NCBI GenBank assembly: GCA_905221605.1
Contig: CAJNDS010002823.1
Span: 1,039,970 to 1,097,469, forward strand
Reading direction: 5' to 3'
Source: Symbiodinium natans
Lineage: Eukaryota > Sar > Dinophyceae > Suessiales > Symbiodiniaceae
DNA: 57,500 bases
The notes below the pieces were generated by a model that worked only from the letters and a program-made list of their open reading frames with translations, was not told where the DNA came from and did not search any database. Made by a program: the position numbers and the translations under genes. How positions within the stretch are numbered: the first letter of the stretch is position 1; every line of letters starts with the position of its first letter. This document shows, piece by piece, positions 49,399 to 57,500 of this stretch.

Positions 49399-49662
49399 CT
49401 GCAACTTACCATCGTCAACCCGCAACCTGCACCATGCACGCCCCTTTGCCCCCAAGCTGTGGGCCTGCCATCGTATTGTATACAGCACATCATATGTCTA
49501 TATACACATATGTATGTATATATATATATATCTGTATATATATATATATCTCTCTCTCTCACTCACTCACTCTCAATCTCGCTCCCTCCCTCTCTCTCCC
49601 GTATACTGAGTATTTCCTTTATGTGGTAGACGGCCCTTAACCTGGATCAACCTCCATCGAAC

Positions 49663-49757
49663 CCACCCCCGCCCCCGCAAGCGGCCTCCATCTCATCGCG
49701 CGCAATGCAGATCCTTGCGTAGGCCCGCTTCCACACGTCAATGGTGTCGACGAGCTC
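49663..49757 (-). CDS. Exon, helical
   Basis: CCCTAG|G. Reads ELVDTIDVWKRAYARICIAR, then DEMEAACGGG. Donor GG|GTTCGA. Confidence 0.75.
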
Positions 49758-49799
49758 CTAGGGCTCTGACAGGGCTCTTAAGGGCTCATGAGGGATTTG

Positions 49800-50780
49800 G
49801 GGGTGGTGGGGGTCTTCAGGTCCTAAGGTAGGGTTCTGTCGGATGTCTAGGGAGCACATGGAAACAAGATGGCAAGAGATGTCAAGGTTTGGGCTTCGGG
49901 GAAGGGGATGGAACGGGTTTGCCAAGTCTCTGGTTTGGGCTCAGGGTCTCGGATGTCCAGTGGTTTCGGCTTCGGGTTTGAGATCTTGTGTTTGCTTTTG
50001 GGGTGGGGCCGGTTTAGTGGATGGGACCGCGATTATGCGATGTTCCGAAAATCTTATACAGAACCCCCCATTGTTTCGGGTGGTCCTCAATTATGCAATG
50101 CTTGCCCGGCCGGGGTTGAAGGGCGGGGGGCCGGGGAGCCAAAAACTAAAAACAGTTGTGAATAAGAAACTCCGGAATTTTTTGGTGTCCAGCCTCATTT
50201 AAATTCCTTTTCAAATTTCATTTACGAAACAGGCCCCCAAACAATTTTCCAAGGGAGTAGCCCACGAGCTGCCCTGATTCGCTTTAGCAAGTTGTTTCGG
50301 TGGTCCGCATTTATGCGGAGCCCCGGCGACCGTGGAGCTATAAAGCCTGGAAAGCTTAGACCCTCAAGCTTCAAGGCTTCCCCTCAACCCTCGACCCCTA
50401 GCCACCCTAGCCCCCGTCGTCCCAGCCCCAGCCCACATTATTCAGGATCCCCGAAAACCCAAAAATTGTTTGGGGGGAGGGGGGGACCCCTGCACACTAA
50501 ACCGAGTCCAACAGTAAGTCCCAAGGCAGACTTTGCCTCTGGCAGCCGCCCAGCCACTTGGCTGCACTTTCGTAGGGTAGCTCTAACTCAAACAAGTTAG
50601 CTGCCTTATTCAGAAAACCCATAAACCTAACAAAGCTAAGGATCTAAGGTTACCCTAAACCCTAAACCCTAAACCCTAAACCCTAAACCCTCCAAACCCT
50701 CCAAACCCTCCAAACCCGCCAAACCCTCCAAACCCTCCAAACCCTAAAACCCTAAAACCCTCAGACCCTAAGCACCACAG
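49800..50780. other. Stretch with no firm exon
   Basis: Mostly unique sequence. GTTTCGG(G)TGGTCC recurs near 50073 and 50295. A possible minus-strand piece near 50500-50578 reads TKVQPSGWAAARGK but lacks clear sites. CCCTAAA and CCCTCCAAA units lie at 50652-50760. Confidence 0.4.
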
Positions 50781-50787
50781 AGACCAC

Positions 50788-50859
50788 CCCAGGGCCCCCG
50801 GCGTCGCGGTCCGTGAAGCGCATGGCCTCCACCAACTGCTCCAGCTGCTCGATGCGGGC
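50788..50859 (-). CDS. Exon, coiled-coil, 24 codons
   Basis: GCCCCAG|G to GGG|GTGGTC. Reads ARIEQLEQLVEAMRFTDRDA. Confidence 0.8.
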
Positions 50860-50873
50860 CTGGGGCTTCGGCT

Positions 50874-51048
50874 TAGGGTTTAGGGTTTAGGGCTTAGGGT
50901 TTAGGGTTTAGGGTTTAGGGCTTAGGGTAGGGCTTAGGGTTTAGGGCTTAGGGTTTAGGGCTTAGGGCTTAGGGCTTAGGGCTTAGGGCTTAGGGCTTAG
51001 GGCTTAGGGCTTAGGGCTTAGGGCTTAGGGCTTAGGGCTTAGGGTTTG
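50874..51048 (+). repeat. CTTAGGG-rich array
   Basis: Mixed at first, then about fifteen uniform CTTAGGG units. Confidence 0.9.
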
Positions 51049-51110
51049 GCACTCTCTCGGCTGCAAAAAAAGGGCGCCTTTTTGCCTTGCGGCCGATCAG
51101 AAGATGCAAC

Positions 51111-51147
51111 GCCCACGGAGTGCCTTAGTGCATGCCTTGGCCATGTC
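51111..51147 (-). CDS. Micro-exon
   Basis: CTTGAG|G to GC|GTTGCA. Reads DMAKACTKALRG. Confidence 0.55.
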
Positions 51148-51167
51148 CTCAAGCCCTAAGTGTCCAT

Positions 51168-51254
51168 GTACCGATATAGTATATAGTTGGGCCTTAAGGG
51201 GGTCTCCATATAGTAGCTTTAGGGCCCAAGTGTATACATATGGGTACATGGACC
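51168..51254. repeat. Inverted-repeat element (unassigned family)
   Basis: GTCCATGTACC at the left faces GGGTACATGGAC at the right. Confidence 0.5.
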
Positions 51255-51302
51255 CCTAGGGAAGTGGACGCGGTTTTTTTTTCCGGACGATCGTTCGGGT
51301 TT

Positions 51303-51352
51303 GGTTTCAGCGGAGCTCCAGGGTTCCAATCGAGGTCCTCCCAGCAAGAAAC
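51303..51352 (-). CDS. Exon
   Basis: CCCGCAG|G. Reads VSCWEDLDWNPGAPLK. End approximate. Confidence 0.55.
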
Positions 51353-51478
51353 CTGCGGGGTTCACATCTGAGGAGGGGGGGATTAGGGCCATGTGGGACA
51401 TTCCTGAGAAGGCCCTCTTAACCCACACACACCCAAACAGTCAAGCCCGAAACCCTGGGGTGAGAGTGCCACGCACAC

Positions 51479-51551
51479 CGGGCGCCCAGCCGAGAAGGAA
51501 GCGACAATGGCCCTCTTCTCCTCGGTGAGCTCGGTGGTGATCCGCTCCTGT
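51479..51551 (-). CDS. Exon, coiled-coil
   Basis: TCTGCAG|. Reads QERITTELTEEKRAIVASFS, then AGR. Donor CG|GTGTGC. Confidence 0.8.
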
Positions 51552-51704
51552 CTGCAGAACCCCCCTCACAAATCGGAACAAAAGAGCCCTCTTAGACTCC
51601 CCAAACCTAAACCCTGAACCCTAAACCATTCACCCCAAACCCGCTGCTGCCAAGAGGCAGCCAGCACCAGGCTTCCCAGACCCCGCTCCCCTCTACCCCC
51701 ATAC

Positions 51705-51772
51705 CCCCTCCGGCACGCCTTCTGTTCCACCTCCTTGCGGAAGGAGGCCTGGAGCTTGGCGTAGTCCCCGAC
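51705..51772 (-). CDS. Exon, coiled-coil
   Basis: GCCCAG|G. Reads VGDYAKLQASFRKEVEQKAC. Donor GG|GTATGG. Confidence 0.8.
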
Positions 51773-51825
51773 CTGGGCTGCGAAGGGACCTCTCAGTGGG
51801 CAACCCCCTTAACCTAAACCCTAAC

Positions 51826-51903
51826 TCCTAAACCCTAAACCCTAAACCCTAAACCCTAAACCCTAAACCCTAAACCCTAAACCCTAAACCCTAAACCCTA
51901 AAT
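51826..51903 (-). repeat. Telomere-like array, gene-sense orientation
   Basis: CCCTAAA units on the plus strand, so the gene strand reads TTTAGGG with inner GT and AG. Confidence 0.95.
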
Positions 51904-51919
51904 CCCCCAGAAGCCCAGC

Positions 51920-51998
51920 CCGGCGCCATCTCCGCGATGCCCTGCTCCTTCTGCAGGATGAGGTCCGCGGTCTCCTTCATGTGCATGTCGATGTCCAG
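51920..51998 (-). CDS. Exon, coiled-coil
   Basis: CCTGCAG|. Reads LDIDMHMKETADLILQKEQG, then IAEM. Probable GC donor. Confidence 0.75.
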
Positions 51999-52052
51999 CT
52001 GCAGGTCTGGCGAAGGGGAGCTAGGCTTCGAAGGCCGGTGGAGCTTGTTTTG

Positions 52053-52175
52053 GGGTTTAGGGTTTAGGGTTTAGGGTTTAGGGTTTAGGGTTTAGGGTTT
52101 AGGGTTTAGGGTTTAGGGTTTAGGGTTTTGGGTTTTGGGTTTTGGGTTTTGGGTTTTGGGTTTTGGGTTCTTATT
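52053..52175 (+). repeat. TTTAGGG then TTTTGGG array
   Basis: About ten heptamers of the common type followed by seven TTTTGGG units. Confidence 0.9.
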
Positions 52176-52217
52176 TTGAGTTCTTAAAGGTTGTAGCTCA
52201 AAGTTTGGGTTGTTTAC

Positions 52218-52309
52218 TGAGAATTGTTTGGAACTGCTCTTGAGTTCAAGGTCGAGCCCCTCCGGGGTTCCCGAGTCTTGCAAGGGTCTTTTTGGGGCCA
52301 AGTCTCTCG
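52218..52309 (-). CDS. Exon
   Basis: 2 + 30 codons. AAACAG| to CA|GTAAAC. Reads RDLAPKRPLQDSGTPEGLDL, then ELKSSSKQFS. Confidence 0.7.
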
Positions 52310-52336
52310 CTGTTTAGCCGAAGCCCCCCTCCCTGC

Positions 52337-52370
52337 CTCGGATCTGCCGCTTCTGCTTCTTGATCATCTC
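52337..52370 (-). CDS. Micro-exon, basic helix
   Basis: GGAAAG|G to GAG|GCAGGG (GC donor). Reads EMIKKQKRQIR. Confidence 0.65.
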
Positions 52371-52533
52371 CTTTCCCCACGGGGCCGGAAGTGAGGACCC
52401 TGTACGGTGTAAGGCCTTCAACCGAAAACCCTAAACCCTAAACCCTAACCCCTAAACCCTAAGCCCTAAACCCTAAACCCTAAACCCTAAACCCCAAACC
52501 CTAAACCCTAAACCCTAAACCCCTTCCCTGAAC

Positions 52534-52561
52534 TTTCTGGGCTCCCTAGGCTCGCATAGGC
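52534..52561 (-). CDS. Possible micro-exon
   Basis: ATCTCAG|G to AAA|GTTCAG. Reads AYASLGSPE. Confidence 0.4.
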
Positions 52562-52932
52562 CTGAGATCACTTGCCAAAGAAAGCATCGCCCCCCGAAAG
52601 TCCAAAGCCCAAGATACCTGAATCACCAAAGTTCGGGCTTCTGCCTTCCGAAGCCCAAGGACCAAGCTGGGGGAAACGGCCGAAAAGTCTCAAACACCCA
52701 CAGCTTCGTGCTCCCAGATTTCAGGGTCTGGGAACTCTCGGCTCAGGGAAGCGCCAGGGGGGCCTTGCGGACTTGACTTTCTCTCTCCCGACCCACCCCC
52801 AAAGCCGACAATTCAGAAGTCAGCAGCAGCCTCCGAACTCAAAAAAAAAGGCCCCAGAAGAAAAAATAATATATGAGACTCCAAAAGCCACTGCAGCCCT
52901 TCCCAAGGCCTAGGGGTCTAAGGCCCCCTTGC

Positions 52933-52974
52933 CTTGAGCTCGTGCGTGAGCTTCGTCAGCTCCACGTTCTCTTC
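52933..52974 (-). CDS. Exon, coiled-coil, 14 codons
   Basis: GCCCCAG|G to AAG|GCAAGG (GC donor). Reads EENVELTKLTHELK. Confidence 0.8.
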
Positions 52975-53053
52975 CTGGGGCGTGGGGGGAGGGCTTTCTG
53001 GCTATTTGGAGCTGGATCAAGCTTCGAAGCCTCGCACATCACTAGTCTGGTAG

Positions 53054-53165
53054 CTTAGGGTTTAGGGTTTAGGGTTTAGGGTTTAGGGTTTAGGGTTTAG
53101 GGTTTAGGGTTTAGGGTTTAGGGTTTAGGGTTTAGGGTTTAGGGTTTAGGGTTTAGGGTTTAGGG
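53054..53165 (+). repeat. Telomere-like array
   Basis: About sixteen perfect TTTAGGG units. Confidence 0.95.
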
Positions 53166-53205
53166 CAGGAAAGGAGATCCAGGTGACGCAAGTCCTCACT
53201 AAAGG

Positions 53206-53306
53206 AGGGACCCTAGGGGTTCTTTAAGGGTTATTTAGGGGGCTACTTAGGCATATAGGGACTATATGATTAAGGGTCCCTTCTAGGGGTCCCTCCTTAT
53301 ACCCCC
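53206..53306. mobile_element. Inverted-repeat element (unassigned family)
   Basis: GGAGGGACCCTAGGGGTTC at the left faces CTTCTAGGGGTCCCTCC at the right. Confidence 0.6.
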
Positions 53307-53405
53307 CTAAACCCTAAACCCTAAACCCTAAACCCTAAACCCTAAACCCTAAACCCTAAACCCTAAACCCTAAACCCTAAACCCTAAACCCTAAACCTAA
53401 ACCCT
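53307..53405 (-). repeat. Telomere-like array, gene-sense orientation
   Basis: CCCTAAA units on the plus strand, directly after the inverted-repeat element. Confidence 0.95.
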
Positions 53406-53444
53406 AAACCCTGAACTTTAACCCCAACCCCCAAACCCCTAGAC

Positions 53445-53480
53445 TGGCTCGGCCTTGAGGTCGCGCGCTCGCCGCAAGGC
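53445..53480 (-). CDS. Micro-exon, 12 codons
   Basis: GGCCAG|G to CCA|GTCTAG. Reads ALRRARDLKAEP. Confidence 0.65.
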
Positions 53481-53621
53481 CTGGCCCGGAACAGAGGGCC
53501 CTGGGGGCTTTGCTTGTGGTTGTAGGGGTTTAGGGTTTAGGGTTTAGGGTTTGGGGTTTGGGGTTTAGGGTTTAGGGTTTAGGGTTTAGGGTTTAGGGTT
53601 TAGGGTGCTAGAATGAGACAC

Positions 53622-53656
53622 CCGAGGCGAGCCCCCAAAGCAGCGCAAACCGAACT
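53622..53656 (-). CDS. Possible micro-exon
   Basis: TTTAG| to CGG|GTGTCT. Reads FGLRCFGGSPR. Confidence 0.4.
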
Positions 53657-53844
53657 CTAAACCTCCCAAGCAGCCCAAAAGGTTTGGAGTCTTGCAGTGT
53701 GGTCTAGGAAGTAGAGATTTTTTATCACTATCATTGTCACTACAACAAGATCCAGTATTTTAAAGTGGACCTAAAGCATATCAACTATCACAAAAAATAT
53801 TGACAGTTCGTAGAACCTCAGAAGCTCTTTGGAGGGGGGGGTTC

Positions 53845-53945
53845 TAACCTAGTTGTCCAGTACCCTACGGGAACTAAAGGTTAACCTTTGGGATTATAAA
53901 GGGAACGTAGGACCCCAATAAGGTCAAAGGCTATCTACTCTGCTA
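53845..53945. mobile_element. Element family G
   Basis: TAGTTGTCCAGTACCCTACGG, then GGAACTAAAGGTTAACCTTTGGG and CTATCTACTCT, matching 818-930. Confidence 0.65.
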
Positions 53946-53991
53946 ACACGAAACCCTAAACCCTAAACCCCCAACCCTAAACCTAGAGCAC

Positions 53992-54059
53992 CTTCCCCGA
54001 GTGCCCTAACACGAGTCCAGAGGCCCCTGAAGGCCTCGGCCAGGCCACCAGGACCCAAC
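53992..54059 (-). CDS. Exon
   Basis: TTTGAG|G to AAG|GTGCTC. Reads LGPGGLAEAFRGLWTRVRAL. Confidence 0.7.
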
Positions 54060-54184
54060 CTCAAAAGCTCACAGAAAGGCACTCTCCAAAGCGTTTAGGG
54101 TTTAGGGTTTGGTGTTTGGGGTTTGGGGTTTAGGGTTTAGGATTTAGGGCTTAGGGTTTAGCGTTAAGTGTAGGGTTTAGGGTC

Positions 54185-54840
54185 CTTGCTCCTGGGGCCC
54201 ACGGACAAAAAGGAAATCTGAGCGAGGCTGGAGACAAGTGAGGTGAGAACGGCACGAAGAGAGCATAGCAAGACCCCGCAAGCCCGCCGAGGAACATCAC
54301 ACCAAGAACCAGGAACACCCCAAGACAGAAGCTGAAGTAGGGTTTATAGTCCTTGTACTGCGGACTCGAGGTCGTGAATCATATGAAGGTGAGACAGCTT
54401 AGATTTGTACGAAGCACGATTAGCAAGCACACAACATCAAAGTCGAGGACGTGAAATTGCCGATCAATGGTGAAGCTTCGCAAGGACAGAGGAGATAGAG
54501 TCAATGGTTTCATCAAAGCGCTGGTATCCCTAAAAGGACACCCAGTATATACACTCACCGATATTAAAAAGGGACCTTCTATACACTCGTCAATAACGGC
54601 TATATATAAACCCTGTTTCAGGAAAGATGACGGCAATTACGGCCACAGACAGAGACAGGTTGTTTTTTATTCATACTACTACCGGTACACTTACACCTTC
54701 GTGACTGCTGATACTGTGCTATTCCTACGGTTCTGTGTTGTGTTGCTCTTGTTCTGTATTGTGTTGCTCTTACTCAAGGCATGCCAACCCGCACTCACAA
54801 TGCTGCTGGCTTGCCCAAAGCCTTGATCCTACGAGTGGAA
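54185..54840. other. Repeat-poor stretch, possible gene border
   Basis: Unique, lower-GC sequence with open frames on both strands. A 24-base TTCTGTGTTGTGTTGCTCTTG-like unit is doubled at 54731-54778. No exon with good sites. Confidence 0.35.
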
Positions 54841-54925
54841 AGGTTTTAGGGTTCAGGGTCGAGCGAAGTTGCCCACTGAGGTTTGGGACTTTAGGGCTTC
54901 GGGCTATGGAGCCGATCAGTGTGAC

Positions 54926-55065
54926 AAGGGCCAGGGCAGTTCATCGTACTTCTTCTGCAGCTTGTCGAACAAGCTCAGCAGCTTATCGTACCTGGTGAGA
55001 ATCTCTGTGCCCTTCGGCAAGGTTCTCACGACTTCTGATCGAGTGCGCACTTCTGTCGACAAGAT
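54926..55065 (-). CDS. Long exon, coiled-coil
   Basis: CTTTAG|. Reads ILSTEVRTRSEVVRTLPKGT, then YDKLLSLFDKLQKKYDELPW. Donor TT|GTCACA. Confidence 0.75.
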
Positions 55066-55107
55066 CTAAAGACAATTGCCCACTCACCCCGCCACAAGAT
55101 TCCATGG

Positions 55108-55195
55108 GGGGGTTTGCGAACATAGGGGACCCCCCTATGTAGATCCCCAAATAGTAGGATCCCCTTATAGTAAGGACCCCCCAATGAGGTACCCC
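55108..55195. mobile_element. Element family D
   Basis: TTTGCGAACATAGGGGACCCC...TAGTAGGATCCCCTTATAGTAAGGACCCCC. Related pieces at 14669-14740, 21758-21830 and 29623-29708. Confidence 0.6.
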
Positions 55196-55228
55196 TAAAC
55201 CCTAAACCCTAAACCCTAAACCCTAAAC

Positions 55229-55315
55229 CCCCACGTAGCAAGAGGAGGAGGCGCACTTCACCTCCCAGGACTCGGCGACGAGCTCGATCTCATTCCTTGG
55301 GACTTGCGGGAGCAA
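55229..55315 (-). CDS. Exon
   Basis: CCCAAG|G. Reads NEIELVAESWEVKCASSSCY. Donor GG|GTTTAGG from the array. Confidence 0.7.
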
Positions 55316-55555
55316 GGTGGGTTTTGTAGGCGCCTGAATAATGAGAGGTTTAGGGTTTAGGGTTTTGGGTTTTGGGGTTTTAGGGTTTAGGGTTTAGGGT
55401 GTAGGGTTTAGGGTTTAGGGTTCAGGGTTTAGGGGTTTAGGGTTTTGGGTTTAGGGTTTTGGGTTTAGGGTTTATAAAGGGACCATGAGGGAATATTATT
55501 CGGCCTGGTATTACTAGTACTTCTTCCGACCCCGATGTTTGGTGCTCTGACGCAC

Positions 55556-55615
55556 CCAGAAGCAGCCAGATGTCTTCAGCGACGTCACCAGGCGGTCGCG
55601 GGTTCGCACCAGCAC
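55556..55615 (-). CDS. Exon, 20 codons
   Basis: GCCCAG|G to TGG|GTGCGT. Reads VLVRTRDRLVTSLKTSGCFW. Confidence 0.75.
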
Positions 55616-55784
55616 CTGGGCGGGATCTCACTCAACTCCGGCCTTTAAAAACCGCAGAGTCGAAAATGGGGCTTCAGGGGCTGCTCGGATGGCTTCAGCT
55701 TGGGGGGATGTCTTGCGGTCGGGCCAAGAGAGTTCGGGTTTCGGGCTTAGGGCTCAGAGAGCTCCTTGTAGATTCATAAACAAG

Positions 55785-55867
55785 GGGTGTTTCCCGGGGG
55801 GAGGGTAGCTAAAGTGATTGAAACGACAGGCCTCAATACAGCAACTTCAGTTGCAAGCTCTAAAGCC
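55785..55867 (-). CDS. Exon
   Basis: Acceptor TTTAG|G. Reads ALELATEVAVLRPVVSITLA, then TLPPG. End approximate. Confidence 0.6.
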
Positions 55868-56001
55868 CTAAAGCCCGAAACCCTACAGCCCCCAAACTCG
55901 GAAGACCTGCCCCCCCCCCCCGAGGGCTTCGGGCGTTGGGGTTTCTTGGGTGTTTTTTTCAAGTCTAGGGTTTAGTGGCTGAGGGATTTCGGGGTCCAGA
56001 G

Positions 56002-56195
56002 TTTAGGGTTTAGGGTTTAGGGTTTAGGGTTTAGGGTTTAGGGTTTAGGGTTTAGGGTTTAGGGTTTAGGGTTTTGGGTTCAGGGTTTAGGGTTTAGGGT
56101 TTAGGGTTTAGGGTTTAGGGTTTGGGGTTTAGAGTTTAGGGTTTAGGGTTTAGGGTTTAGGGTTTAGGGTTTGGGGTTTGGGGTTTAGGGATTTT
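56002..56195 (+). repeat. Telomere-like array
   Basis: About 27 units, mostly TTTAGGG. Confidence 0.95.
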
Positions 56196-56235
56196 ACGGT
56201 TTTCCAGGGGCCGACCTCCAACCCTAAGTCCCGGC

Positions 56236-56295
56236 CTCGAGCTCACGCTCCTTGCTCTCCCAGGTGACCCGGGCCTTGTCGAACTGGGCCCGCAC
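56236..56295 (-). CDS. Exon, coiled-coil, 20 codons
   Basis: GCCAAG|G to GAG|GCCGGG (GC donor). Reads VRAQFDKARVTWESKERELE. Confidence 0.8.
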
Positions 56296-56583
56296 CTTGG
56301 CTCTTGGGTGTCTAGGGTCTAGGGCTTAGGGTCTAGGGTTTAGGGTCTAGGGTCTAGGGCTTAGGGCTTAGGGCTTAGGGCTTAGGGTTTAGGGTTTAGG
56401 GTTTAGGGTTTAGGGTTTAGGGCTTGCGCCTTTTGGGGGGGACTTTAGGCTTGGAGGGGACTTAGGGTTTGGTTTCTTCGGGTGTTTTGGGGCTTCGGGA
56501 GTTTGGAGTTTCTAAGCCGATCCCTATCCTCCCACACACGGCCCCCCGAGACCTAGGAGCAAGAGTTCCAAAAACCCTGAAGC

Positions 56584-56696
56584 TTGGGATGTTCCCCCTT
56601 ATACTAACAACATCTAACAATTATGGTACCCCCTATTATGATCCCTAAATCCCTCTGAAGGACCTGTTAGTATAAGGGGTGAACATCCCAAGATGA
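56584..56696. mobile_element. Introner-like element, family E
   Basis: CTTGGGATGTTCCCCCTTATA at the left faces TATAAGGGGTGAACATCCCAAG at the right. Confidence 0.75.
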
Positions 56697-56700
56697 AGCC

Positions 56701-56748
56701 CTCAAAGCCCGCGCCGAAGGCCGAAGGAACACCGATTCAGGTCCCACC
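56701..56748 (-). CDS. Exon
   Basis: CCTTAG|G. Reads VGPESVFLRPSARAL, close to the family E element, which would sit in the next intron. Confidence 0.55.
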
Positions 56749-56789
56749 CTAAGGCTTCGGCTCTAGAGCAAACCAAACATGAAACGAAA

Positions 56790-56927
56790 CATCCCCATCA
56801 TCCCCCTTGTACTAAAAATCCTTAATAGGAAAAATAGTACCCCGGGATGCTTCCCCCAAAACAAAAAGTCCTGAATGGGGATTAATCCCTACTAAGGAGC
56901 TGTTAGTAGAAGGGGGAACATCCCCAA
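56790..56927. mobile_element. Family E element, rearranged or nested
   Basis: Has ATCCCCCTTGTACTAA, a second inner GGGATGCTTCCCCC start, and the right end TTAGTAGAAGGGGGAACATCC, so two copies seem fused. Confidence 0.6.
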
Positions 56928-56999
56928 CGAACAGAGAAAGCAGCCCTTGTCACCCCCTGGGGCTCATTATCGGGAAAGCTAAACCTCCTCAAAAGATAA

Positions 57000-57002
<3 letters not shown>

Positions 57003-57035
<33 letters not shown>

Positions 57036-57072
57036 CTAACACTCTCTCTCACACTCTCTCTCACACACACAC
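57003..57072. repeat. AC microsatellite with ACTCTCTCT runs
   Basis: About fifteen AC units followed by CT-rich repeats. Confidence 0.9.
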
Positions 57073-57292
57073 GGACGGACGGGTATTGCCTTTCTCCCCC
57101 AGCGGGCCTACCGAAAGAGAAGCCCCCAAAAAAAAACAGAGAAGGCGTGATTGAGGGATGCTTGGGCCTTTGTTTGTGGAGGCCGTAGTGTGGGGAAGGG
57201 GGTAGGCACAGTTTAGGGTCCCAAACAAAACAACATGAAGCTCCCTGAACCCTAAACCCCAAACCCCAAATCCCAAACCCTAAACCCTAAAC

Positions 57293-57352
57293 CCGCCAAG
57301 GAACTGCCAAGAGCTCCTTCTCCGTGGCCGCCTTGGCCTTGTCGCGGCGTAC
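57293..57352 (-). CDS. Exon, coiled-coil, 20 codons
   Basis: GGCCAG|G to CGG|GTTTAGG. Reads VRRDKAKAATEKELLAVPWR. First exon seen in transcription order; nothing upstream looks like a start. Confidence 0.8.
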
Positions 57353-57397
57353 CTGGCCGACTCCCAGGAACTTCCGAAAGCTGGGCATGACTCTCCT

Positions 57398-57490
57398 AGG
57401 GGGCTTAGGGCTTAGGGCTTAGGGTTTAGGGTTTAGGGTTTAGGGTTTAGGGTTTAGGGTTTAGGGTTTAGGGTTTAGGGTTTAGGGCTT
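57398..57490 (+). repeat. Telomere-like array
   Basis: CTTAGGG then TTTAGGG units at the right edge. Confidence 0.95.
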
Positions 57491-57500
57491 ATGGCTTCGG

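Larger units (their letters stand above)
1..57500 (-). other. Giant micro-exon gene or head-to-tail genes, partial at both ends
   Basis: About 150 islands between repeats read as exons on the minus strand, spaced roughly every 400 bases. Most start after AG (usually AG|G) and end before GT, GC or GA. Many are exact codon multiples, such as 57293-57352, 56236-56295, 55556-55615, 50788-50859 and 25999-26079. Several neighbours join in frame: 31107-30763, 18745-18549, 23910-23644, 39066-38861 and 35849-35607. The product would be a very long protein: coiled coil first, mixed globular segments next, then an acidic part, a Gly/Cys-rich part and a final coiled coil. I recognise no family. One gene and several tandem genes cannot be told apart here. 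A stop-ended frame at 42411 and repeat-poor gaps near 54.2-54.8, 24.5-24.9 and 12.7-14.3 kb are possible borders. Confidence 0.6.

Noticed and set aside
54467-54826. 119-residue plus ORF with a Leu/Val/Cys-rich tail
   Set aside because: The tail is a tandem duplication of a TTGTGTTGCTCTT-like unit and codon use is not convincing.
1-57500. Chromosome end
   Set aside because: Arrays occur in both orientations with exons between them, so they are interstitial.

Overview
The window looks like nuclear DNA of a dinoflagellate or close alveolate relative (inference). It is packed with plant-type telomere-like heptamers (TTTAGGG and variants) in dozens of internal arrays. Candidate splice donors are GT, GC or GA, and acceptors are usually AG followed by G, a pattern reported for dinoflagellate introns. 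All readable coding pieces lie on the minus strand. There is no bacterial-style gene, rRNA, tRNA or CRISPR array that I can recognise.

Main result: most longer ORFs are shadows of repeats. Between the repeats sit about 150 short islands, mostly 30-140 bp, that read on the minus strand as exons. Each is open in a protein-like frame and most are bounded by plausible splice sites. I read them as one giant gene, or a head-to-tail series of genes, with micro-exons transcribed from high to low coordinates. No certain start or stop is visible and both ends seem to run off the window.

Layout in transcription order: (i) 57.4-40.5 kb: mostly charged helical and coiled-coil exons, with a possible stop near 42.41 kb. 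(ii) 40.5-16 kb: mixed exons with many Trp, Phe, Cys and Leu, globular in character and of no family I recognise. (iii) 16-14.4 kb: acidic and Arg-rich exons, including a duplicated one. (iv) 12.1-8.0 kb: Gly/Ala/Cys-rich exons, probably beta-rich. (v) 7.3 kb to the left edge: coiled-coil exons again.

Introns hold three kinds of sequence: telomere-like arrays, which in gene-sense orientation (CCCTAAAC on the plus strand) can supply GTTTAG donors and TTTAG acceptors; at least seven families of short elements, mostly with inverted-repeat ends and introner-like, several forming whole introns with splice sites at their edges; and microsatellites. At three places an array sits between 16-24 bp direct repeats of exon sequence, and splicing within the repeats restores one copy. 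This suggests that telomere-like DNA has been inserted into exons and become introns.

All exon calls were made by eye. Frames are sometimes ambiguous, and transcript data would be decisive.
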